Shown here piece after piece: positions 16,369 through 23,154 of a stretch of 64,000 nt of DNA (its first letter is position 1; each line of letters starts with the position of its first letter). The stretch is taken from contig DPKJ01000014.1 in the NCBI GenBank assembly GCA_003542575.1, positions 362,566 through 426,565 on the forward strand, given 5' to 3'. Below the pieces are notes generated by a model. The model ran no database searches, was not told the origin of the DNA, and was given only the letters and a program-made list of their open reading frames with translations. Source of the DNA: Rikenellaceae bacterium (lineage in GTDB: Bacteria; Bacteroidota; Bacteroidia; Bacteroidales; UBA932). The position numbers and the translations under genes are program-made.

Positions 16369-17718
16369 TCAGAAAATACTGTTTAGCAAAACAATTGAGA
16401 TAGCAATTGGCGCTAAAAACTTAATTACCAGCATAATTCCGCTAAAGAGGGACTTTCTTAATGCGACTGTCCCTCCGCTGGTAAGTTCGTCAAGCACATC
16501 TGCTCTCTTCATCCTCCATCCAACAAAAAGTACCACCAAAAGGCCTCCTACCGGAAGCAGCACATTAGATGATGCGTAGTCAAAGAGGTCGAAGAATGTT
16601 TTGCCGAATATCGTAATATCTTTTAAAGGGCCTTGTGAAAGAGAGCTGAATGTTCCGAAGAGTCCGATAATTATAAATGTGATAACAACTGCTACTTTCC
16701 GTGTCATCTTAAGCTCCTCTGTAAAATAGGCCACAACCACCTCGAGCAGCGAAATTGCAGAGGTTATTGCTGCTATTAAAAGTATAAAGAAGAAGGCGAT
16801 TGATATAATGCCACCAAACGGCATTTGGGCAAAAATCTGAGGGAGGGTTATGAATACGAGACTTGGCCCTTGCCCGGGTGATATTCCGAAGGCGAACACG
16901 GCCGGCATAACCGCCAGACCTGCCAGAATTGCAAATCCTGTATCTGCAAATGCCGACATGAACGAGATTTTGAAGAGATTTTCCTTGCGGTTAACGTATG
17001 AGCCGTAAGTGATTATGCAACCCATACCAAGGCTTAACGAGAAGAAGGCCTGCCCGAGAGCTGCAAGCATTGTCTCTCCTGTAATTTTTGAGAAATCGGG
17101 GTACAAAAGAAACCTTACTCCCTCACTGGCTCCGTCAAGGGTGAGAGACCTGATTGCCAGTAATAAAACGAGAATAAACAGTATTGGCATCAGTATTTTG
17201 GAGTATTTCTCAATTCCGTTTTTCACTCCGGCAACCACTATCAGGGCAGATAGTGTGAGGAATAAAAGGTGCATTGCTACAGGCATAAAAGAGGATTGCG
17301 AAAAACCCGAAAACTGGTTTGCCAGAGATGTGCTGTCTGATGTGAGAAAGTCGGGAGAGAATGATTTAAAAATGTACTCTAAGGTCCATCCTCCCACTAC
17401 GCTGTAAAATGACATTATGCAGATTGATGCCACTACGCTTATCACTCCAATAGACAGCCAGCCCGATTTTGGGGCAATCTTCTTAATCGCTCCAAATGCA
17501 TTGGATTGGGTCCTCCTTCCGATAACAAACTCCGAAAACATTATTGGAAGGCAGAGTAGTATGACAAAAAAGAGATAGAGAATTATAAAGGCTGCACCGC
17601 CATTATTGCCAACCATATAGGGGAATCTCCACAAGTTGCCCAGACCTACGGCCGAACCGGCCACTGCTACCAGGACTCCAAAGCGGCTGCCAAAGCCATC
17701 TCTTTCGATATTTGCCAT
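16369..17718 (-). CDS. sodium-dependent neurotransmitter-symporter-family transporter
   Basis: A 449-residue NSS/SNF (LeuT-fold) Na+ symporter with about 11-12 helices. The diagnostic first-helix motif GSAVGLGNLWRFPY is present (residues about 17-30), including the unwound Na+/substrate site. Bacterial members usually carry amino acids; the substrate is not predictable here. 12 helices minus one at the C-terminus is common for bacterial NSS proteins such as MhsT/Tyt1. Its promoter (TATCTTTG at 17735-17742, minus strand) is back to back with that of the FabK-like gene. Confidence 0.93.
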   Translation of the reverse strand: MANIERDGFGSRFGVLVAVAGSAVGLGNLWRFPYMVGNNGGAAFIILYLFFVILLCLPIMFSEFVIGRRTQSNAFGAIKKIAPKSGWLSIGVISVVASICIMSFYSVVGGWTLEYIFKSFSPDFLTSDSTSLANQFSGFSQSSFMPVAMHLLFLTLSALIVVAGVKNGIEKYSKILMPILFILVLLLAIRSLTLDGASEGVRFLLYPDFSKITGETMLAALGQAFFSLSLGMGCIITYGSYVNRKENLFKISFMSAFADTGFAILAGLAVMPAVFAFGISPGQGPSLVFITLPQIFAQMPFGGIISIAFFFILLIAAITSAISLLEVVVAYFTEELKMTRKVAVVITFIIIGLFGTFSSLSQGPLKDITIFGKTFFDLFDYASSNVLLPVGGLLVVLFVGWRMKRADVLDELTSGGTVALRKSLFSGIMLVIKFLAPIAISIVLLNSIF

Positions 17719-17734
17719 AATTTAAGTTTTAACA

Positions 17735-17742
17735 CAAAGATA
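17735..17742 (-). promoter_or_regulatory. -7 promoter box TATCTTTG for the NSS transporter
   Basis: Reads TATCTTTG on the minus strand, 16 bp before the ATG at 17718, so the leader is only about 10 nt. Confidence 0.65.
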
Positions 17743-17763
17743 TATAAATGCTGGTTTTATCAT

Positions 17764-17771
17764 TATTTTTG
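17764..17771 (+). promoter_or_regulatory. -7 promoter box TATTTTTG for the FabK-like gene
   Basis: TAnnTTTG match 7 bp before the ATG at 17779, predicting an almost leaderless transcript. Confidence 0.65.
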
Positions 17772-17778
17772 TATCGTT

Positions 17779-18690
17779 ATGGAAAACAGAATTTGTAAAC
17801 TTTTTGGGATTGAGTATCCCATTATTCAGGGAGGGATGGTTTGGTGCAGCGGCTGGAGATTGGCCTCTGCTGTAAGTAATTCGGGAGGTCTTGGCCTTAT
17901 AGGGGCCGGATCGATGCATCCCGACAACCTGAGGCATCATATATCGAGTTGCCGGGAGGCTCTTTTGCCCGGTCGCACTTTTGGGGTTAATGTGCCTTTG
18001 CTATATCCTGAGATTGAAAAGATAATAGAGGTTATTACCCAGGAGAGGGTTCCTATTGTCTTTACCTCTGCAGGCAGTCCAAAAAAGTGGACTTCGTATC
18101 TTAAAGAGAGGGGTATTATAGTGGTACATGTGGTTTCGAGCACATCCTTTGCGGTCAAGTGCCAGGAGGCCGGGGTTGATGCTGTGGTTGCCGAGGGTTT
18201 TGAAGCAGGCGGTCACAACGGAAGAGAGGAGACCACAACATTTTGCCTGATACCTGCTGTTCGTGAAGCAATTTCAATTCCGCTTATTGCAGCGGGTGGA
18301 GTCTCGTCGCGGGCAAGCTACAATGCTGCCTTTGCCCTTGGAGCCGAGGGGGTGCAGATAGGCACCCGCTTTGCCCTTTGTAAAGAGAGTTCTGCCCACG
18401 AGTCTTTCAAAGAGTTATGCCGCGGCCTGCCCGAGGGTGGCACACGACTTCTGCTCAAACAACTGGCTCCGGTAAGACTTGTCCAAAACGACTTCTCAGA
18501 TGCCGTTGCTCAGGCCGAAAGCCTCGGTGCCTCAGCCGAAGAGCTCCGTGACCTTCTTGGAAAGGGCCGTGCAAAAAAAGGCATTTTCGAAGGCGACCTT
18601 TCACAAGGCGAACTCGAAATCGGCCAGGCCGCCACCATGATCCACCACCCAGAAACCGTCACCGACATCATCAACGACCTTACCCGGTAG
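17779..18690 (+). CDS. FMN-dependent enoyl-ACP reductase II / nitronate monooxygenase-like
   Basis: A 303-residue TIM-barrel flavoprotein of the 2-nitropropane dioxygenase/FabK superfamily. Signs: IEYPIIQGGMVWCSG at the N-terminus, NSGGLGLIG, FGVNVPL, EGFEAGGHNG with the conserved active-site His, and the FMN-phosphate site IPLIAAGGVSS plus GAEGVQIGTRFALC. FabK, known as the enoyl-ACP reductase of Porphyromonas gingivalis, and nitronate monooxygenases share these motifs. With the AGGHNG His and no extra nitronate-specific loop seen, FabK activity (last step of each fatty-acid elongation cycle) is plausible but not proven, so no symbol is given. Confidence 0.85.
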   Translation: MENRICKLFGIEYPIIQGGMVWCSGWRLASAVSNSGGLGLIGAGSMHPDNLRHHISSCREALLPGRTFGVNVPLLYPEIEKIIEVITQERVPIVFTSAGSPKKWTSYLKERGIIVVHVVSSTSFAVKCQEAGVDAVVAEGFEAGGHNGREETTTFCLIPAVREAISIPLIAAGGVSSRASYNAAFALGAEGVQIGTRFALCKESSAHESFKELCRGLPEGGTRLLLKQLAPVRLVQNDFSDAVAQAESLGASAEELRDLLGKGRAKKGIFEGDLSQGELEIGQAATMIHHPETVTDIINDLTR

Positions 18691-18814
18691 GTACCGCCTG
18701 GCCTGCTACATAACAGTTTAACCGCCACACATCGTCAGGCGCGCAACGTAATTTCACACCTGCTGCCTACCACCTGACCTGCTAGGCACCACCTTACCCG
18801 CTACGCCGCAATTT

Positions 18815-18940
18815 TCTCCGCGCCAGTTTGTGGTATGTGGCTGATTAATAATAAAATAAAAACGAGCCAATTTTATTTAAAAAATCGGCTCATTTCTAAT
18901 CCACATATATTTAAGTGGTTACCACAAACTGGCGCGGAGA
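18815..18940. repeat. palindromic terminator element, copy A
   Basis: A 126-bp element bounded by a perfect 21-bp inverted repeat: TCTCCGCGCCAGTTTGTGGT... at 18815-18835 and its complement at 18920-18940. The core is a second hairpin, GAGCCAATTTT (18864-18874) and AAAATCGGCTC (18881-18891). On the minus strand the single non-Watson-Crick position becomes a G-U pair and the stem is followed by a T-rich tract, so it should terminate the superoxide dismutase transcript. The right end touches the SOD stop codon (18941). A second copy with the same ends and core is at 52105-52325. No coding capacity. Confidence 0.85.
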
Positions 18941-19687
18941 TTATTTTGCAAGTTGTTCGTAACGCTTAGAAACCACATCCCAGTTGATAACGCTCCAGAA
19001 TGCCTCAATATAGTCCGGACGCTTGTTTTGGTATTTTAAGTAGTAGGCGTGCTCCCACACATCCATTCCAAGGATCGGGGTACCTTTCTTGTCGGCAACA
19101 TCCATCAGCGGGTTGTCCTGGTTAGGAGTCGAAGAGACAAGTAACTCGCCCTTCTCGTCAACGCTCAGCCAAGCCCAGCCACTTCCAAATCGTGTTTTAC
19201 CGGCATCAGAGAACTGCTTTTTGAACTCATCCATCGACCCGAATTTCTTCATGATAGCCGCCTCCAGCTTAGCAGATGGCTTGCCTCCGTTCACCTTCAT
19301 ATTCTCCCAATAAATCACATGGTTGTAAAAACCTCCTCCATTATTCCTCACCCCGGCAGGGTATTTACTCATATTGGCAAATATCTCCTCAATGGTTTTT
19401 GACTCCATCTCAGTGCCTTTAATCGCGGCAACAAAATTGTCGAAATATGCTTTGTGGTGTCTGCTGTAGTGGATCTCCATTGTCATTTTGTCAATGAATG
19501 GCTCAAGTGCATCGTATGCGTAGGGAAGTTGTGGAAATTCGAATTTATTTAATGTTTTCATACTCTTTTGTGTTTTTGAATAATTGTTTTCTGTGCGGTT
19601 TTCGGCTGTTGCAATTAGTGGCAGAGCCATTATCAATACCGCTACTATAATATTTCTCATATTAACTCTTTTTGTTAAGAATTTCAT
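18941..19687 (-). CDS. Fe/Mn superoxide dismutase with N-terminal export signal
   Basis: Superoxide dismutase of the Fe/Mn family. The enzyme domain starts MKTLNKFEFPQLPYAYDALE (residue 43 of the ORF) and carries the metal ligands HYSRHHKAYF (first His region), NHVIYWENM (second His), and DVWEHAYYLKYQNKRPDYI (Asp and His). The ORF opens 42 codons earlier and that part reads as a good signal peptide (MRNIIVAVLIMALPLIATA from residue 10, start 19660). So the product may be periplasmic, or two forms may be made, the cytosolic one from an ATG at 19561. Its stop codon abuts repeat element copy A. The substrate is superoxide, giving H2O2 and O2. Confidence 0.93.
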   Translation of the reverse strand: MKFLTKRVNMRNIIVAVLIMALPLIATAENRTENNYSKTQKSMKTLNKFEFPQLPYAYDALEPFIDKMTMEIHYSRHHKAYFDNFVAAIKGTEMESKTIEEIFANMSKYPAGVRNNGGGFYNHVIYWENMKVNGGKPSAKLEAAIMKKFGSMDEFKKQFSDAGKTRFGSGWAWLSVDEKGELLVSSTPNQDNPLMDVADKKGTPILGMDVWEHAYYLKYQNKRPDYIEAFWSVINWDVVSKRYEQLAK

Positions 19688-19803
19688 TTACATACTATAA
19701 CACAAAATGGCTCCGTTTGTTCAACGCAGGAAATTATTTCTCATCCAAAGTAGGTGGGAGGCATAAATTAGTAGAGGGAGGCTGCAGGTAGGGGCTGAGG
19801 TGG

Positions 19804-19862
19804 ACTAGCGAACTTTAATAGCTAAACGACTAGCGACCTTTTAAGAGCTAAACAACTAGCGG
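19804..19862. repeat. ~26-bp tandem repeat at the folA 3' end
   Basis: Units ACTAGCGAACTTTAATAGCT... (19804-19828, 25 bp) and ACTAGCGACCTTTTAAGAGC... (19829-19854, 26 bp), followed by a third partial ACTAGCGG from 19855 that contains the folA stop codon. Looks like duplication of the gene's own last bases into its 3' flank. Confidence 0.75.
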
Positions 19863-20497
19863 CTAACTCGCTCGTAAACAATAAATTCAAATGGGTGTTC
19901 GAAGTGTTCACCTTGGTGGTGTGTTTCGCGAAAAGTCTCATGCCACTGAGAAAAGTCAATTTCGGGGAAAAAGGTGTCGGCGTCGTTAACTGTAATATGA
20001 ACCTTTGTAAGGTAGAGCTTATCGGCCAACGGGAGGGCCTGTCTGTAAACCTCTCCTCCTCCAATTATAAAGACTTCGCCATAATAAAAATTCTGAATAT
20101 TGTTTAATGCTTCTTCGAGAGAGGCGTAGAGTTCTGTGCCGGGAATTTTGTGGTGGTAATCTGCAGGAAGCTTGTCAGACATTACATCGTGAGATTTGAT
20201 TTGCAGGGCATCGTGAGATTCGTAATGTTTTTCTTCCCGCGATTTATCATCCAGGGCTTCCTGCGACTTACAGAGCGATCTGCTGAGCACAATGTTTCTT
20301 CTGCCGGGAAGCGGTCTGCCAATAGAGAGCCAGGTTTTGTGCCCCATTATAACGGGACAACCCTGAGTGGTGCGCTTGAAGTACTTAAGGTCTTCTGTAA
20401 TGTGCCACAGCAATTGGTTCTCTCTTCCTATTGCACCGTTCTCTGCCACTGCAACGATTACCGAAAGGGTATATTTTTTTTCGCCGGGTTTATTCAT
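19856..20497 (-). CDS. folA: dihydrofolate reductase with repetitive insertion
   Basis: Reduces dihydrofolate to tetrahydrofolate with NADPH; essential partner of thymidylate synthase, encoded just upstream at 20780. Motifs: LSVIVAVAENGAIGRENQLLWHI, the substrate-binding acid in ITEDLKYFK, GHKTWLSIGRPLPGRRNIVLSR, VFIIGGGEVYRQALP. The start is set at 20497 (MNKPGEKKY); an ATG at 20554 would add 19 unconserved residues. At 213 residues it is about 45-50 longer than usual: between SRS and ELYASLEEAL lies an insertion of roughly 45 hydrophilic residues containing the repeat SQEALDDKSR / SHDALQIKSH. The insertion falls between the NADPH-binding strand and the next helix, away from the active site, so activity is likely kept. 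The 3' end runs into a 26-bp tandem repeat. Confidence 0.92.
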   Translation of the reverse strand: MNKPGEKKYTLSVIVAVAENGAIGRENQLLWHITEDLKYFKRTTQGCPVIMGHKTWLSIGRPLPGRRNIVLSRSLCKSQEALDDKSREEKHYESHDALQIKSHDVMSDKLPADYHHKIPGTELYASLEEALNNIQNFYYGEVFIIGGGEVYRQALPLADKLYLTKVHITVNDADTFFPEIDFSQWHETFRETHHQGEHFEHPFEFIVYERVSR

Positions 20498-20779
20498 TTT
20501 ATTATTAACCGTTTCTTTTTGTCTGTTAATTCGATAATATTGGAATGAACGCATTAAAGCTCTTATTACTAAGAAAAAACAATGGCTGCTGTTCTTGAGG
20601 TGTAAACCTGTATTTGTGCATTATTGTTCTTGTTTTGTAATTCTGTATGTACACGCGTTGCTTGTATTGTTCTTAAGTTGCTAATCTGTTATTTGAGGCT
20701 TTTCTCTTTTGATGTGTATATTCTGGTTATATAGTGCTTATTATAACTTCTGGGGGCTTTAATGCACTAATACTAAAAC

Positions 20780-21574
20780 TTAAACCGCGATTGGGGCCTT
20801 TATTGCAGGGTGTGGGTCGTAACCCACCAATGTAAAGTCTTCGTACTTGAAGTCAAATATTGATTTGACTGCAGGATTAATCTTCATGACGGGCAGAGGG
20901 CGTGTTTCGCGGGAAAGCTGCAGCGCAACCTGCTCAAAATGATTTGTGTAAATGTGAGCATCACCAAAGGTGTGTACAAATTCACCTGGCTTCAAATCAC
21001 AAACTTGAGCTACCATCATTGTAAAGAGTGCGTACGATGCAATATTGAAGGGGACTCCCAGAAATACATCAGCACTCCTTTGGTAGAGCTGGCAGCTTAG
21101 GCGGCCGTTGGCTACATAAAATTGAAACATTGCATGGCATGGAGGGAGTGCCATCTTATCAATATCGCCTGGGTTCCATGCCGAGATTATGTGACGGCGT
21201 GAGTCCGGATTATTTTTTATCCCTTCAATCAGCAGACTCAATTGATCGATTGTTCTACCGTCAGAACTCTCCCATGAGCGCCATTGATGTCCGTAAACCG
21301 GGCCAAGGTTTCCACTCTTGTCTGCCCATTCGTCCCAGATTGTGACACCGTTTTCATTAAGGTATTTTATATTGGTATCGCCGTTTATAAACCAGAGTAA
21401 TTCGTGGATTATTGACCTGAGGTGCAGTTTTTTAGTTGTGAGAAGAGGAAAGCCCTCTTCAAGAGAGAATCTCATCTGGTAACCAAAAACACTTTTTGTT
21501 CCGGTACCTGTGCGGTCGCTTTTGAGCGTACCGTTCTCCATTATATGTTTAAGTAAATCTAAATAAGCTTTCAT
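20780..21574 (-). CDS. thyA: thymidylate synthase
   Basis: A 264-residue ThyA: methylates dUMP to dTMP with methylene-tetrahydrofolate, producing dihydrofolate that folA recycles. Signatures: DRTGTGTKSVFGYQMRF, the nucleophile Cys in LPPCHAMFQFYV, LYQRSADVFLGVPFNIASYAL, and the C-terminal HPAIKAPIAV. Normal length, all key residues present. A TATATTTG promoter box (21579-21586, minus strand) ends 4 bp before the ATG, so the mRNA is expected to be leaderless or nearly so. A 225-bp gap without genes separates it from folA. Confidence 0.97.
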   Translation of the reverse strand: MKAYLDLLKHIMENGTLKSDRTGTGTKSVFGYQMRFSLEEGFPLLTTKKLHLRSIIHELLWFINGDTNIKYLNENGVTIWDEWADKSGNLGPVYGHQWRSWESSDGRTIDQLSLLIEGIKNNPDSRRHIISAWNPGDIDKMALPPCHAMFQFYVANGRLSCQLYQRSADVFLGVPFNIASYALFTMMVAQVCDLKPGEFVHTFGDAHIYTNHFEQVALQLSRETRPLPVMKINPAVKSIFDFKYEDFTLVGYDPHPAIKAPIAV

Positions 21575-21578
21575 TCCA

Positions 21579-21586
21579 CAAATATA
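21579..21586 (-). promoter_or_regulatory. -7 promoter box TATATTTG of thyA
   Basis: Minus-strand TAnnTTTG match, 4 bp from the thyA ATG. Confidence 0.6.
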
Positions 21587-21786
21587 ACATTAAGGTGTGA
21601 GATTATGAAGCTGACGCCATTATTGAGAATTAGTAATAGGATGAAGTAATAAAACTGAGCTACAAATCTATTAAAGAGAGAGGAGAAGCGTCATTAAAAT
21701 TCGTGAAGAGTAGCCTTTTATGCGCATTCAACAGACAATCTGTCGTTGTTGGCATGATATTTTTTTTCTCTGATTTTTTGTTGAAA

Positions 21787-21794
21787 TATCTTTG
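21787..21794 (+). promoter_or_regulatory. -7 promoter box TATCTTTG for the fimbrial operon
   Basis: Exact TAnnTTTG match about 208 bp upstream of the first gene of the fimbrial operon (22003). No good -33 TTTG at standard distance. Confidence 0.5.
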
Positions 21795-21829
21795 TCGCTC
21801 AGCAGAAATTTGTTGTAATTTGGTTAGTC

Positions 21830-21861
21830 AGCCAGATTGTTCTCTCAAGAGCAATCTGGCT
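21830..21861 (+). promoter_or_regulatory. leader hairpin
   Basis: AGCCAGATTG (21830-21839) pairs with CAATCTGGCT (21852-21861); the loop CTCTCAAGAG can add inner pairs. It lies between the presumed promoter and the first fimbrial-operon gene and lacks a good U-tract, so it looks like a leader structure rather than a terminator. Confidence 0.5.
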
Positions 21862-22002
21862 TAATGTTTCACATTTGCGGCTTTACGCTCTCGGCAAGTA
21901 AATACGCACGCTCAAATAGCCGGCGTACATCTTTACACACCATCTCTTTATAAAGGTAGAGCATGAATATACTTTTGCATAAATCGCAATAGTCCCCAAA
22001 TT

Positions 22003-23154
22003 ATGAACCTTAATAGTATATCGCTGACAGAGACCAATGTTGTTACATCCTCTATATCGCACGAGCTCAACACTCCGCTTAATGCCATCATCGGTTTTAC
22101 GGATTTGATTCTTGAAGAGGAGTCGATTGAAGACATCAAGGCATTTGCAGCAATTATCAAAAATAACAGCTCTCTCCTTTTGGATAAGATTCAAAAGGTG
22201 ATAGCTCTAAATTCACTGGACTACGAAAACGAAGTGTTTCTGGAAGAGGTCAGTGTTTCGGTACTTCTTGAGAGGTCGCAGGACATAATCGCTAAAGAAT
22301 TCGGCCGAAACAAGAGGTTATTTAGTATAAGTTGTAATCCAACAGAAGAAGAGCAGAGTATTACTGTTTTTTCAGATAAGCCTAAACTTGAGAAGTTCCT
22401 TAATCACCTTCTTTTGAGCGCTTTTTATCTTAATAAAGAGGGGCAGGTTTTTCTTTCATTTAATGTAGTTTATAATAATGGGGTCAAAGAGGCACTACAG
22501 GTGCTTGTCTCAGAGGAGCAGATAACCAATTTTAGTGATCAACAATCAAGTTTTGAAGAGGATGTAGATGCGGCACTTTCAACACTCAGGTTTGAAGATG
22601 GAATCGGAATCAATCTGGCTATTTGTCACAAAATTTCCAAAAAGATTGGTGGTCACATGTACATTAAAATGAACAATAATAATAAGGTAATCTCATTTGA
22701 ATTGCCGGTAGGAAATCTATATGGAGCAAACAACATTTCAGACAAAGAGATTAACGTTTTAGTGGTGGAGGATGAGCCAATACATAGTTGTGCGCTTGAC
22801 AGAGTGTTGGGCGAATATCCCTTTATGGTTATCAGAACATCTGCGCATGGTTTTATAGCTGGTGCCGCTGAGAGACTTGCCAAAACAGATATAGTTATTA
22901 TAAATGAAGAGATTAAAGATCAGGAGTTTAAAAGTTCGATTGATAAACTCTTAAAAAAGAATCCTGGAGTTGCATTTTTGATAGAGGAATCATGCTTCTG
23001 CAGAGAGAGCGACATTTTTATCCGTCATAACAACTTCTTTTACTACTGCCGAAATTCAACTGATGCACAAATGAGGAGTTCATTGGACAGGGTTATGAAG
23101 TATAGAGTTAAGGGAGTAACTAACACATACATACAGAGTTTAAATGCAGGTTAA
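22003..23154 (+). CDS. degenerate hybrid histidine kinase / pseudoreceiver protein
   Basis: A 383-residue soluble protein. Residues about 15-75 are a HisKA dimerisation domain with an intact phospho-acceptor His20 in SHELNTPLNAIIGF. The next part aligns with an HATPase domain but has lost the N-box Asn (NHLLLSAFYL in place of NLLSNA) and the DxGxG box; only a GIGINLAICHKI piece of the G2 box remains. The C-terminal part begins like a receiver (VLVVEDEP, near residue 255), but the phospho-acceptor Asp position is Asn301 (IVIINEEI). There is no membrane helix or sensor domain. So it is probably a pseudokinase or scaffold. Its stop overlaps the next gene by 11 bp, tying it to the fimbrial operon. 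Confidence 0.8.
   Translation: MNLNSISLTETNVVTSSISHELNTPLNAIIGFTDLILEEESIEDIKAFAAIIKNNSSLLLDKIQKVIALNSLDYENEVFLEEVSVSVLLERSQDIIAKEFGRNKRLFSISCNPTEEEQSITVFSDKPKLEKFLNHLLLSAFYLNKEGQVFLSFNVVYNNGVKEALQVLVSEEQITNFSDQQSSFEEDVDAALSTLRFEDGIGINLAICHKISKKIGGHMYIKMNNNNKVISFELPVGNLYGANNISDKEINVLVVEDEPIHSCALDRVLGEYPFMVIRTSAHGFIAGAAERLAKTDIVIINEEIKDQEFKSSIDKLLKKNPGVAFLIEESCFCRESDIFIRHNNFFYYCRNSTDAQMRSSLDRVMKYRVKGVTNTYIQSLNAG

Larger units (their letters stand above)
21575..22002. other. intergenic region and long leader of the fimbrial operon
   Basis: 428 bp without a gene. It holds the thyA promoter box at its left end, TATCTTTG at 21787-21794 on the plus strand, and a hairpin at 21830-21861, leaving an untranslated leader of about 200 nt before the ATG at 22003. 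No invertible-promoter inverted repeats were seen. Confidence 0.6.

Noticed and set aside
21575..22002. Invertible promoter (phase-variation switch) of the fimbrial operon
   Set aside because: No inverted repeats flank the promoter region at a suitable distance and no invertase gene is nearby.
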